A stretch of 64,000 bases of DNA from Pseudooceanicola nitratireducens (GTDB lineage Bacteria > Pseudomonadota > Alphaproteobacteria > Rhodobacterales > Rhodobacteraceae). The DNA is taken from positions 992,001 through 1,056,000 of the forward strand of contig NZ_FNZG01000001.1 of NCBI RefSeq assembly GCF_900109195.1. Reading direction: 5' to 3'. The number at the start of each line of letters is the position of its first letter. Position 1 is the first letter of the stretch. Below the pieces are notes generated by a model. The model ran no database searches. It was not told the origin of the DNA and saw only the letters and a list, made by a program, of their open reading frames with translations. The position numbers were made by a program, and so were the translations under genes. This document shows, in pieces, positions 1 to 8,737 of the stretch.

Positions 1-1914
1 GAAATCATCGGCGGCAAAGACGCCGACAAGTTCCAGATCGACGCTTCGACGGGTGAGCTGACCTTCAAGGAAGCCCCCGACTACGAGAACCCGACCGACT
101 ATGGCCAGGACAACGTCTATGACGTGCAGGTCCGCGTCACCGACGGCAAGGGCGGCGAAGACACCACCTGTCTGTCGATCTGTGTCGAGGACGTGCAGGA
201 AGGCCAGCCCAAGTGCATCGTGATCGAGGCCGAGGACATGTGCGCCTGGGGCTTCTCGAAGGCCTGGGGCTGCAACGCATCCGGCGGCAAGCTGATGAAG
301 CTGGGCTGCGCGGGCGGTGAAGGCGTCCTGTGGACCAAGTTCACCGGTGAAGCGGGCACCTATGACCTGAAGCTTTTCGTCCAGGACGAAAACGACGGTC
401 AGTCCAAGATCTACATCAAGGTCAACGGCGAAGTCGTGAAGACCCTGGTTCTGGACAACGACAACAACGGTGCAGGCAGCAACAACGGCTATTTCTCGGA
501 AATCGTGCTGGACGATATCGAGCTGAAGCCCTGTGACACCCTGTCGATTTGGGCCGACGGCAACTGCGGCGAATACGTCCGCATCGACAAGATCGAGCTG
601 TGCAAGGACGACGCACCGCTTGGGTCGATCGGTGACCGTGTGTGGTTCGACGCCGACAAGGATGGCGTGCAGGACGCGGGCGAAGACGGCGTGGCCGGCG
701 TGACCGTCAACCTGCTGGACGCGGGCGGCAACGTCATCGCGACCCAGGCCACCGACGCCAACGGCAACTACCTGTTCGAGAACCTCGAAGCGGGCGACTA
801 CAAGGTCGACTTTGACCTGCCCGCCGGCACCTTCGGCTTCACCACCCAGGACGTTGGCGACGACGCGCTGGATTCGGATGCCGATGCCTCGGGTCAGACC
901 GCGACCATCACCCTGGCCGCCGGTGAAAACAACCTGACCGTGGATGCCGGTATCATCGATCTCAACACCGCACCCGAACCGGTCGCGGACGAGGCGATGA
1001 CCTGTGCCGACCAGGTGAAGACCGTGGACGTCTTGGCCAACGACTTCGACTTTGACGGCGACACGCTGATCATCACCAAGGTCGACGGCCAGGCTATTTC
1101 CGAAGGTCAGACGATTACCACCTCGGCAGGCACCCTGGTGACCCTGACGGGCGGCGAACTGGTCATCGACGGCGAAGCCGCCTATGCGGCGCTCGACATC
1201 GGTGAAAAGGACGTCGAGGTGATTTCCTACACCGTGGCCGACGGCAACGGCGGCACCGCGACCACCGATCTGACCATGACCTTCTGTGGCGACGCAAACA
1301 CGCTGGAAAGCTTCTGCGCCAGCCTGCCGGAGACCATGGATTACCAGATCGTGTCCGATCAGACCTTCCCGCTGGACCCTTCGTCTTTCGAGATTAAGAT
1401 CAGCAACTCGGGTGACACGCGTCTGGACGGCGTCATCTTCGAAAACGCCTACTGCCTCAGCTTCTACGAGGAAGTGGCCGAAGGCGACAATTACACCGAC
1501 GCACCGATGAACTCGGGCACCGTGCTGTGTTCGACCGATGCGGATGTGGCATCTGTCTTCAACCCGAACCAGATCTCGGTCTTCAACGGCAACACTGCGG
1601 CCGAGAACATGGACCTGATCAACTGGATCCTGAACCAGAACTTCGAGGGCAACGGCTATTCCGGTTGGGAAGTTCAGCGCGCGATCTGGGAACTGACCGA
1701 CGATCGGGATCTGGGCTACATGGACAACGTCGAGGACATGGGCGAGGACGTGAACGTTCAGGAAATCCTGAACCTGGCGTCGGCGCACGAAGGCTATGTC
1801 CCCTCCATGGGTGGCAACATCGGCCTGATCGTGGATCCGGGCGATGCAAACGAACTGAACCTGCAGCCGTTCATCGTCTCGGTGAACATCGAGCAGTACG
1901 ACTGCCTCTGCTGA
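1..1914 (+). CDS. Large secreted multi-domain adhesin-like protein, 3' part
   Basis: The frame is open from base 1, so the start lies outside the window; about 637 residues are visible. In order they show a cadherin-like repeat end (1-190), a Cys-rich beta-sandwich resembling a carbohydrate-binding module (211-612, beginning CIVIEAEDM), an SdrD B-like repeat (624-960, GDRVWFDADKDGVQDAGEDG), a tandem Ig/cadherin-like domain (about 961-1290, VLANDFDFDGD), and a C-terminal domain of unknown type. The composition is acidic and rich in Asp/Gly calcium-loop motifs, typical of large exported surface proteins. No membrane anchor or LPXTG is seen at the C-terminus. A role in adhesion or matrix is inferred from domains only. 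A strong terminator follows directly. Confidence 0.8.
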   Translation, partial: EIIGGKDADKFQIDASTGELTFKEAPDYENPTDYGQDNVYDVQVRVTDGKGGEDTTCLSICVEDVQEGQPKCIVIEAEDMCAWGFSKAWGCNASGGKLMKLGCAGGEGVLWTKFTGEAGTYDLKLFVQDENDGQSKIYIKVNGEVVKTLVLDNDNNGAGSNNGYFSEIVLDDIELKPCDTLSIWADGNCGEYVRIDKIELCKDDAPLGSIGDRVWFDADKDGVQDAGEDGVAGVTVNLLDAGGNVIATQATDANGNYLFENLEAGDYKVDFDLPAGTFGFTTQDVGDDALDSDADASGQTATITLAAGENNLTVDAGIIDLNTAPEPVADEAMTCADQVKTVDVLANDFDFDGDTLIITKVDGQAISEGQTITTSAGTLVTLTGGELVIDGEAAYAALDIGEKDVEVISYTVADGNGGTATTDLTMTFCGDANTLESFCASLPETMDYQIVSDQTFPLDPSSFEIKISNSGDTRLDGVIFENAYCLSFYEEVAEGDNYTDAPMNSGTVLCSTDADVASVFNPNQISVFNGNTAAENMDLINWILNQNFEGNGYSGWEVQRAIWELTDDRDLGYMDNVEDMGEDVNVQEILNLASAHEGYVPSMGGNIGLIVDPGDANELNLQPFIVSVNIEQYDCLC

Positions 1915-1939
1915 TCGCAGCGCGATATGACAGATGAAA

Positions 1940-1964
1940 GGCCCGCCGGATTGGCGGGCCTTTT
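1940..1964 (+). terminator. Rho-independent terminator of the adhesin-like gene
   Basis: An 8-bp perfect GC stem (GGCCCGCC / GGCGGGCC), a 5-nt loop and a TTTT tail lie 25 nt after the stop codon. Confidence 0.85.
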
Positions 1965-2017
1965 GCTTTCCCTGGACACTGGGCGGATCGAAGGTGTCCG
2001 CATGGCGGCCCGGCGGC

Positions 2018-2215
2018 TCAGCCTCCCGGATGGCGCGCCGCTGACAGGGCTGCGCGCAGGACCGAACGGTCGCCGATCTGGTTGGCCAGCAGCAGGATCA
2101 GCCGGGCGTTCAGCGCGGCGCTTTCGTCCTCGCTCAGGCCAGCATGGGCTTCGATCAGTTCGGCGTAGAACCCGTCGGGGTCGGCGATGTTGGGATCGGT
2201 GCAAAGTGGTGTCAT
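2018..2215 (-). CDS. DUF2783 small protein
   Basis: A 65-residue acidic protein with the sequence signature of DUF2783, a short family found next to FAD-dependent aromatic hydroxylases in alphaproteobacteria. Its start overlaps the stop of the upstream hydroxylase gene by 4 nt (ATGA at 2212-2215), so the two are translationally coupled. No catalytic residues are obvious; a role as accessory or partner of the hydroxylase is inferred from neighbourhood. It is last in the minus-strand operon TetR / MBL hydrolase / hydroxylase / DUF2783, although TetR may have its own promoter. Confidence 0.75.
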   Translation of the reverse strand: MTPLCTDPNIADPDGFYAELIEAHAGLSEDESAALNARLILLLANQIGDRSVLRAALSAARHPGG

Positions 2216-3843
2216 TGCGGGTCCTTTCCGGTGGCTTTGCGCAGCGCTGCCCGCAGGGCCCTGGCGTCATAGCTGTCCCATCTGGCGGCGACGTGCTGAT
2301 CCGGGCGGATCAGATATACGGCTTGTGCGGCCGCACCCAGGTATCTGTCGCGCAGGGCCCCGGTCCGATCGTCCTGGGCCGACAGCGACAGCTGCGCCAC
2401 AGGAAGCCCGTCGATCTGCAGATCGCCCGGGCCGTCGCAATCGATCACCAGAAGCGTGAACTGCCCGCCTAGATGGCGCAGCAGGTAGTCATCGCCAAGC
2501 GGCGCATCAGGGCAGGGGCTGCCGACCCGCGTCCGGGCGGGGCCACCCGACAGGGTGTCGGGGCCGTTCAGCGACAGCGCGTCATAGGTGCAGGGCACGG
2601 ACAGCCGTCCTGAATTCACCAGTGGCCGGGCAAAGGCATAATGTTCGGCCAGATCCAGCACCGCATTGCGGAACAGGTGGCTGACCTTGGACTTGGGCGT
2701 GATGAAATCCGTCGAGCGGGTAGAATTCAGGATGTTTTCATCCGCAGCATGGCACCGTTCCTCGTCATAGCTGTCCAGAAGGCGCTCGGGGGCCAGACCC
2801 TGCAGCACCAGCCCCAGCTTCCAGCCCAGGTTGTCCACGTCCTGGATGCCGGAGTTCGCCCCGCGCGCGCCGAAGGGGGACACCTGATGCGCGGAATCCC
2901 CGGCAAAGATCACCCGGCCATGGCGGAACCGCTTCATCCGGCGGCACTGGAAAGTGTAGATCGAGGACCAGACCAGATCGTAGTCCACATCCCTCCCCAG
3001 CATTGCGTCGATACGGGCGCGGATGTTGTCCTCTTTCAGCTCTTCCTTGCGGTCCACATCCCAGCCGATCTGGAAATCAATGCGCCAGACGTCGTCGGGC
3101 TGGCGGTGCAGCAGGGTCGAGGCCCCGGACTTGAACCAGGGCTCGAACCAGAACCACCTTTCGGTCGGGAAGCTGGCATTGGTCATGCGAATATCGGCGA
3201 TCAGGAAACTGTCCTCGAAGACGCGGCCTTCGAAATCCAGCCCCATCATGCCCCGCAGCGGGGAAGAGGCCCCGTCGCAACCGATCAGCCAGTCGGCCTC
3301 GATCCGGTAGGGGCCTTCGGGCGTCATCAACGACAGCGCGACGTGATCGTCCTGCAACTCGACCGCTTCGACCCGGTTCTTGCCGCGGATCTCGATCGGG
3401 GCTCCCTTGGCCTGGGCGGCCCGGACCTGTTCGACCAGGAAGCGTTCGAAATAGGGCTGCTGCAGGTTGATGAAGGCGGGGAAACGATGCCCCGCCTCGG
3501 GCAGGAGGTTGAATTCAAACACCTTTCGGTCGTCGTGAAAGACCTTGCCCAGGTTCCAGACCACGCCTTTGCCCACCATCGCCTCGCCACAGCCATAGCG
3601 GTCCGCGATCTCAAGCGTGCGCTTGGCGAAGCAGATGGCGCGCGATCCCTGTCCAACCCCTTCATGGTCGTCCAGAACCACCACAGGGATGCCCTGCAAC
3701 CCAAGGTCCAGCGCCGTCGCGATGCCGATCGGTCCACCGCCCATGACCACCACAGGGTGACGCACCGGCGCGGGCGCATCCTGATCCGCGTGACGCGCAT
3801 AGGGGTAGAGCCTGAAGGCCAGTGAATATCGGTCGTCCAGCAT
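2212..3843 (-). CDS. FAD-dependent monooxygenase (aromatic ring hydroxylase, MhpA/PheA-like)
   Basis: 543 residues. The N-terminal Rossmann motif GGGPIG (35-40) binds the ADP of FAD. A CDGASSPLR segment (about 175) is the DG motif and GDSAHQVSPFGARG (about 300) is the second FAD motif of class A flavoprotein hydroxylases. The last ~130 residues match the thioredoxin-like tail of phenol and 3-hydroxyphenylpropionate hydroxylases. The start is set by a GGAGGAGG-type ribosome site just before the ATG at 3843; the longer open frame upstream is non-coding. It likely hydroxylates an aromatic acid with NAD(P)H and O2. The substrate cannot be read from sequence. It precedes DUF2783 with a 4-nt overlap. 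Confidence 0.88.
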   Translation of the reverse strand: MLDDRYSLAFRLYPYARHADQDAPAPVRHPVVVMGGGPIGIATALDLGLQGIPVVVLDDHEGVGQGSRAICFAKRTLEIADRYGCGEAMVGKGVVWNLGKVFHDDRKVFEFNLLPEAGHRFPAFINLQQPYFERFLVEQVRAAQAKGAPIEIRGKNRVEAVELQDDHVALSLMTPEGPYRIEADWLIGCDGASSPLRGMMGLDFEGRVFEDSFLIADIRMTNASFPTERWFWFEPWFKSGASTLLHRQPDDVWRIDFQIGWDVDRKEELKEDNIRARIDAMLGRDVDYDLVWSSIYTFQCRRMKRFRHGRVIFAGDSAHQVSPFGARGANSGIQDVDNLGWKLGLVLQGLAPERLLDSYDEERCHAADENILNSTRSTDFITPKSKVSHLFRNAVLDLAEHYAFARPLVNSGRLSVPCTYDALSLNGPDTLSGGPARTRVGSPCPDAPLGDDYLLRHLGGQFTLLVIDCDGPGDLQIDGLPVAQLSLSAQDDRTGALRDRYLGAAAQAVYLIRPDQHVAARWDSYDARALRAALRKATGKDPQ

Positions 3844-3880
3844 GGGTCCTCCTCCCTTCTGATCCGGCACCGAAGGGCGG

Positions 3881-4831
3881 TCAGCCCTGCAGCGCCGCCC
3901 ACATCTCTTTGTCGCGCTCGGCGGTCCAGACGCGCGGCGTGTCGATGCCGCGGGCCTCGTCATAGGCGCGCGCGACGTTGAATGGCAGGCAATGTTCATA
4001 GATCGCATAGTCCGAGAACTTGGGGTCGCAGGCAGCGCGTACCGCATCCCAGGCCTCTTTCAACGTGCCACCCCGGGCGACCACGCGTTTGACTGGCGCA
4101 TAGGTGCTGTCGACGAAGTCGCGGGTGTTCTCGATCGCGGCGTTGACCATGTCGGACCCGATCAGCGCATCGCCCCGGCCGGGCGCGATGGCGTCGAGGT
4201 CATAGGCCTTGATCCGGTCCAGCGTGCTGCCCCAGTCGGTGTAATGCCCGTCGCCGCAATAGCAGGCCGAATGGTATTCAACGATGTCGCCGGTGAACAT
4301 GACGTTCTGATCCGGCACATGGATCACCGTATCCCCGGCCGTATGGGCGCGGCCGATCTGGCGAATGTCGACGCGGCGGTTGCCGAGGTAGACCGTCATG
4401 CTGTCCGAGAAGGTGGTGGTCGGCCAGGTCAGGCCGGGGATCGATTCATGCCCTTCGAAAAGGCGCGGGAAGCGTTCGAATTCGCTGTCCCAATCTTCCT
4501 GTCCACGTTCGGCGACCATGGCCCGCGCGGTGTCGGACATGATGATCTGATCCGCCCCGAAGGCCGAAGCCCCAAGCACGCGCACCGCGTGGTAATGGGT
4601 CAGCACCACATGGCTGATCGGCTTGTCGGTGACGCCGCGCACACAGTCGATCACCTTCTGCGCCAGGCGCGGGGTGGCCTGGGCTTCGACGATCATGACG
4701 CTGTCGTCACCGATGATCACACCCGAATTCGGATCCCCTTCGGCGGTGAAGGCATAAAGCCCGTCGCCCACCTCGGTGAAGGAAATTGTCTTCTCGGTCA
4801 TGTCGCCTTGGGATGCGAATGCCTTGGCCAT
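3881..4831 (-). CDS. MBL-fold metallo-hydrolase with altered metal motif
   Basis: 316 residues with metallo-beta-lactamase fold signatures: a first strand pair GVIIGDDSVMIVEA, THYHAVR at 78-84, AHTAGD at 162-167 and FTGDIVE near 180. The canonical HxHxDH motif reads HYHAVR here, so the Asp-His pair of the second metal site is missing while both first-site His and the later HTxGD remain. This suggests one metal or a divergent subfamily. The start is placed at the ATG with GAGGAG upstream. It lies 37 nt upstream of the FAD hydroxylase in the same orientation, so it probably acts on a product or thio/lactone ester in the same catabolic route (inference). Confidence 0.82.
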   Translation of the reverse strand: MAKAFASQGDMTEKTISFTEVGDGLYAFTAEGDPNSGVIIGDDSVMIVEAQATPRLAQKVIDCVRGVTDKPISHVVLTHYHAVRVLGASAFGADQIIMSDTARAMVAERGQEDWDSEFERFPRLFEGHESIPGLTWPTTTFSDSMTVYLGNRRVDIRQIGRAHTAGDTVIHVPDQNVMFTGDIVEYHSACYCGDGHYTDWGSTLDRIKAYDLDAIAPGRGDALIGSDMVNAAIENTRDFVDSTYAPVKRVVARGGTLKEAWDAVRAACDPKFSDYAIYEHCLPFNVARAYDEARGIDTPRVWTAERDKEMWAALQG

Positions 4832-4963
4832 GGGCGTCTCCTCTCTGCATATCGTAGCATTTGCAACGATCTTTAGCCGGAGAGGGGGAGCTGCGTCAAT
4901 CCCAAGCTTCCGGGCCCGATCTTAGGGCAGGTCAGGGCATGTCAGGACGGTCGGGCAGGGCGA

Positions 4964-5005
4964 GGGCCAGGTTCAGGGCCAGGTTCAGGGCCAAGGTCAG
5001 GGTCA
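4964..5005. repeat. 12-bp tandem repeat, about 3.5 copies
   Basis: GGGCCAGGTTCA occurs at 4964-4975 and 4976-4987, then GGGCCAAGGTCA at 4988-4999 and a partial GGGTCA. The array ends exactly on the stop codon of the TetR gene (5003-5005). Confidence 0.8.
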
Positions 5006-5680
5006 GCCCTTGCCAAGCGCCTGCTGGATGCCACCGGTGCAAAAGTCGATCAGCATCTCGCGGTAGTCCATGGGGCGGTCGCTGGCGGGGCCGTCCGACA
5101 GGCCAGCGATCCGCGACTGGCTGGCCACGATCGACAGCATCGAAGCCACGGTCAATGTCAGCACGGTCGCCAGTGCGGTGGCATCGGCCGAGGGGTGCAG
5201 GGTCTTGATTTGCGCAATGAAGGCGCGGGCGGTCGGGTCATACAGCTCTCGGATGCCATCGGAAAACCGGTCTCGCGCCACTTCGCGCGCGACCAGCTGG
5301 GCATAGGCGCGCCACTGCGGATCGCCGCGCGACGCGATATCCAGATAGGGGGTCAGATAGGCATCGACGATGTCGCGCAGCTGCATGTCCCCGCGCGCGA
5401 TCAGATTCCGCAGGGCGGCCATGCGCAGATCATGCAAGGTCGCCGCGCGGCGGCTGAACACGGTCATGAACAGCTCTTCCTTCGAGCCGCCGTGAAAGCC
5501 CACCACACCCAGGGTCACCTCGGCCTCGGCGGCGATCTGCCGGATCGAGACCGCTTCGAATCCCTTGGCCGCGAAACAGCGTTCAGCGGCGTCCAGCACC
5601 CGTTCACGTGTCGCCTCGCCCCGGGCCAGACGTCCATCGGTCGTCGGGGAAATGTCTGCGTTCTCCTGGGGTTGCGGCAC
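5003..5680 (-). CDS. TetR/AcrR-family transcriptional regulator
   Basis: 225 residues. The N-terminal helix-turn-helix (about 18-65) carries the family pattern ERVLDAAERCFAAKGFEAVS..IAAEAEVTLGVVGFHGGSKEELF. The C-terminal domain is helical, as expected for ligand sensing. It is divergent from the TRAP operon, with a perfect palindrome TACGTACGTA (5729-5738) in the shared intergenic region, and so is the likely local repressor of the catabolic/TRAP locus. The inducer is unknown, plausibly the transported acid. The C-terminal end abuts a small tandem repeat. Confidence 0.88.
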   Translation of the reverse strand: MPQPQENADISPTTDGRLARGEATRERVLDAAERCFAAKGFEAVSIRQIAAEAEVTLGVVGFHGGSKEELFMTVFSRRAATLHDLRMAALRNLIARGDMQLRDIVDAYLTPYLDIASRGDPQWRAYAQLVAREVARDRFSDGIRELYDPTARAFIAQIKTLHPSADATALATVLTLTVASMLSIVASQSRIAGLSDGPASDRPMDYREMLIDFCTGGIQQALGKG

Positions 5681-5717
5681 GCGTCGGCTCTCCTTTTCGG
5701 GGTCTGACTTCGCCCCA

Positions 5718-5746
5718 TTGACTTTTTATACGTACGTACAGATAGT
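5718..5746 (+). promoter_or_regulatory. Promoter of the first TRAP operon with embedded TetR-type operator
   Basis: A -35 TTGACT (5718-5723) and -10 GATAGT (5741-5746) are separated by exactly 17 nt. The spacer contains the perfect 10-bp palindrome TACGTACGTA (5729-5738). A repressor bound there would block RNA polymerase. The adjacent TetR gene is the obvious candidate; binding itself is inferred. Confidence 0.65.
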
Positions 5747-5806
5747 TTTCCGTGAGGAGAGAATGCCGGAGCTTGGACCCCGGCGCAACTGGGAGGAGAG
5801 GACCCC

Positions 5807-6871
5807 ATGAGTTTCAACCGTATGCTGGTCGGCGCATCGCTGGCCGCAACCCTTTCGCTTGGCACCGCGCTGCGGGCCGAGACGATCGATGTCACCACCG
5901 TTGCGGGCCATCCGCCGGTGTTTCTGTGGGTGAAGACGCTGTCGGAATCCTTCATCCCGGCGGTCGATGCCGCGCTGGAGGACAGCGACATCACCATCGA
6001 CTGGACCGAGGCCTATGGCGGCACGCTGGCCAAGGTCGGCGGCGAGATGGAGGCGATGGAGGACGGGCTGGCGCAGGTTGGCATCGTGTCGTCGCTGTTC
6101 GAACCTTCGCTGCTGAGCCTGCAGAACGTCACCTATGTCACCCCCTTCGGGTCGCCGGATGTGGATCTGGTGCTGTCCACCGTGGACGGCATGCACGACG
6201 AAATCCCCGCCATGCGGAAGCTGTGGGAAGACCTGGACCTGGAATATCTGGGCGGCGGGTTCGGGCTGGAGGATTATCTGCTGATGACCACCTTCCCGGT
6301 GACCTCGATGGCGGATCTTGAAGGGCGCAAAATCAATGCCCCGGGACCGGCCGTGAACTGGCTGAAGGACACCGGCGCGGTCGGTGTCTCGGGCAACCTG
6401 ACTACCTACTACAATGACATCCAATCCGGTGTCGCCGAAGGGGTCATCGTCTTCCCGACCGCCGCCGCGGCGGCCAAGCTGCATGAGGTCGCGCCCTATG
6501 TGACCCGTGTCGGCTTTGGTGCGCAGTTCGCGGGCGGCATCGTTGCCAACAAGACCTGGTTCGAAGATCAGGACCCCGCCGTGCAAGAGGCCCTGCGCAA
6601 GGCGGCAGATACCTTTGCCGCGGACTATCGCACCGGACTTGAGGCGCGCGTGGCCGGGGCCTTCAAGGCAATGGAAGCCGGCGGGGCCGAGATCAGCGAA
6701 ATGTCCGACGCCGAACGCGTCACCTGGGCCTCGGCCCTGCCGAATGTGGCGATGGACTGGGCCAAGGCGCTGGACGCCAAGGGCCTGCCGGGGACCGAAG
6801 TGCTGACCACCTACATGCAGCACCTCAAGGACGCAGGGGTCACCCTTCCGCGGGACTGGTCGGTCGAATGA
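5807..6871 (+). CDS. TRAP transporter solute-binding protein (DctP family)
   Basis: 354 residues with a cleavable signal peptide (about 1-24, ending LRAE), then a DctP-type periplasmic binding fold: EAYGGTLAKVGGEMEAMEDGLAQVG, a LEGRKINAPG segment (TRAP SBP signature) and a C-terminal helical region. It delivers an organic acid to the QM permease encoded next. The ribosome site GGGAGGAG lies just before the ATG. It is the first gene of a plus-strand operon (P, Q, M, cyclase, FAH hydrolase) controlled by the divergent promoter. The ligand is probably the aromatic or carboxylic substrate of the neighbouring enzymes (inference). Confidence 0.9.
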   Translation: MSFNRMLVGASLAATLSLGTALRAETIDVTTVAGHPPVFLWVKTLSESFIPAVDAALEDSDITIDWTEAYGGTLAKVGGEMEAMEDGLAQVGIVSSLFEPSLLSLQNVTYVTPFGSPDVDLVLSTVDGMHDEIPAMRKLWEDLDLEYLGGGFGLEDYLLMTTFPVTSMADLEGRKINAPGPAVNWLKDTGAVGVSGNLTTYYNDIQSGVAEGVIVFPTAAAAAKLHEVAPYVTRVGFGAQFAGGIVANKTWFEDQDPAVQEALRKAADTFAADYRTGLEARVAGAFKAMEAGGAEISEMSDAERVTWASALPNVAMDWAKALDAKGLPGTEVLTTYMQHLKDAGVTLPRDWSVE

Positions 6872-7419
6872 CGACGTCCGAAACTCCGGTCGGGGCGCCC
6901 ACGCGCCTCGACCGTCTGGCCGATGCGGTGATGGGCACCGCCAATGTGGTGGCGACGCTGTGGATCCTGGGCCTGATGGTGCTGATCGTGGCGGATGTCC
7001 TGGGCCGCGAGACCCTGGGCCAACCGATCGCAGGCGTGCCCGAGATGGTGAAATATTCGATCGTCGGCATCGTCTTTCTGCAGATCGCCCATACGCACCG
7101 AAAGGGAGAGATGATCCGCTCGACCGGGATCCTGGGCATGCTGACCGCCCGCTACCCGCGCGCCGCAAAGGCGATGGAACTGACAGCCCAGCTGTGCGGC
7201 GCCGCCTTTGCGCTGACGCTGGCCTGGGCGGTCTGGCCCAAGGCGATCCGCGCCTATGAACGTGGCGAGATGGAGGGCGTGCAGGGTCATTTCACCCTGC
7301 CGGTCTGGCCCTTCCTGTCATTGATCGTCCTCGGCTCGGTCCTTCTGGCACTGTCCTTTCTGCTAAGCGCTGCACGCGAAGTGCAGTCCCGACCCACACA
7401 AGCTTTCCGGAACACCTGA
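6868..7419 (+). CDS. TRAP transporter small permease (DctQ family)
   Basis: 183 residues with four predicted membrane segments (about 18-40, 50-70, 100-125, 140-165), the DctQ topology. It starts within the stop of the binding-protein gene (ATGA overlap at 6868), indicating translational coupling. The segment VPEMVKYSIVGIVFLQIAHTHRKGEMIR matches the conserved DctQ stretch after helix 2. It partners with the large permease 2 nt downstream. Confidence 0.87.
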   Translation: MTTSETPVGAPTRLDRLADAVMGTANVVATLWILGLMVLIVADVLGRETLGQPIAGVPEMVKYSIVGIVFLQIAHTHRKGEMIRSTGILGMLTARYPRAAKAMELTAQLCGAAFALTLAWAVWPKAIRAYERGEMEGVQGHFTLPVWPFLSLIVLGSVLLALSFLLSAAREVQSRPTQAFRNT

Positions 7420-7421
7420 CC

Positions 7422-8723
7422 ATGGATCCGATCACTGTCGGCTACCTGTCGCTTGGCGCGATTGCCATTGCCATCTACGCCGGGCTCCACGTTGCGATTG
7501 CCCTTGCAGGCGTGTCTCTTTTTGGGGTCTGGGCCATCACCGGTAAGCTCAAGCTGGCGATGAACTTCGTCGCCCTGGCCGCAACCGATTCCATTGCCGA
7601 TTACACCTTTGGTGTCGTGCCATTGTTTGTCCTGATGGGCCTTGCGGTTTCCGAAAGCGGCATGGGGCGGGATACCTTTGCCGTGATCGCGCGCGGCCTG
7701 CGCCGCTGGCGGGGCGGGCTTGGCGTGGCAACCGTGTTGTCCAATGCGGTCTTTGCGGCGATCACCGGGATCTCGATCGCCTCGGCGGCGGTCTTTTCCA
7801 AGGTGGCCGTGCCCGAAATGGTCCGCGCGGGAACCAACCGGTCGATTGCCGTTGGCGTCGTCGCCGGGTCGTCAGTGCTGGGCATGCTGATCCCGCCGTC
7901 GCTTCTGCTGATCCTCTTTGCGATCCTCACTGACAGTTCGATCGGCGATCTGTTCATCGGCGGCATCGGCCCCGGCCTGCTGCTGACCCTTGCCTATATC
8001 CTTTATCTCACCGGTCTCGGGGTCGCCCGACCCAGCCTGTTCGAAGGTGTCCTGACCAAGGCCGAAGACGACCACACCCCGACCTGGCGCATCCTGCCGG
8101 TGCTGGGCCTGGCGGGGCTGGTCCTGTCGGGCATCTACCTGGGCTTCTTCACCCCGACCGAGGCCGGGGCCATCGGGGCCGCAGCCGCCCTGGTCATCGG
8201 CACCGTCCTGCGCCGCATCGGCTGGCGCGCGGGCTGGCGGATTGCGGTGCAGACAGGCCATATCACCGCCGCCGTCTGCTTCCTGATTATCGGCGCATCG
8301 ATCTACAGCCGCATGCTGGCCTTCTCGGGGCTGCCTGCCTCGATCACCCAGGCGGCGATCGAAAGCGGCATTGGTCCGGTCGGGTTCCTGATGCTCTTTG
8401 CCGGGCTTCTGGTCCTGCTGGGCACCGTTCTGGACAGTTCGTCGATCATGCTGGTGACCGTGCCTCTGGCCTTTCCGGTGACGCAGCAGATGGGCATCGA
8501 CATCGTGCACTTCGGCCTGATCACCGTGCTGGCTGTCGAGGTCGGGCTGCTGACCCCGCCGCTTGGGCTGTCGGTCTTTGTGGTCCATGCCACGCTGAAG
8601 GACACCGGCATCACCCTGGGCGAGGTCTTTCGCGGTGCCGCGCCCTTTGCTCTTATCATGGCGCTGACACTGGTCGCGCTGATCCTGATCCCTGAAATCG
8701 CAACCGGCCTGCTGGGCCGCTGA
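7422..8723 (+). CDS. TRAP transporter large permease (DctM family)
   Basis: 433 residues, about 12 hydrophobic helices. Typical DctM features are PLFVLMGLAVSESGMGRDTF, GISIASAAVFSKVAVPEMVRAG, LGMLIPPSLLLILFAILT, FFTPTEAGAIGAAAAL and LLTPPLGLSVFVV. It is the sodium-coupled translocating subunit. It begins 2 nt after DctQ and is followed after 14 nt by the cyclase gene, so all five plus-strand genes are probably one transcript. Confidence 0.92.
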   Translation: MDPITVGYLSLGAIAIAIYAGLHVAIALAGVSLFGVWAITGKLKLAMNFVALAATDSIADYTFGVVPLFVLMGLAVSESGMGRDTFAVIARGLRRWRGGLGVATVLSNAVFAAITGISIASAAVFSKVAVPEMVRAGTNRSIAVGVVAGSSVLGMLIPPSLLLILFAILTDSSIGDLFIGGIGPGLLLTLAYILYLTGLGVARPSLFEGVLTKAEDDHTPTWRILPVLGLAGLVLSGIYLGFFTPTEAGAIGAAAALVIGTVLRRIGWRAGWRIAVQTGHITAAVCFLIIGASIYSRMLAFSGLPASITQAAIESGIGPVGFLMLFAGLLVLLGTVLDSSSIMLVTVPLAFPVTQQMGIDIVHFGLITVLAVEVGLLTPPLGLSVFVVHATLKDTGITLGEVFRGAAPFALIMALTLVALILIPEIATGLLGR

Positions 8724-8737
8724 AGAAAGGACAAGCC

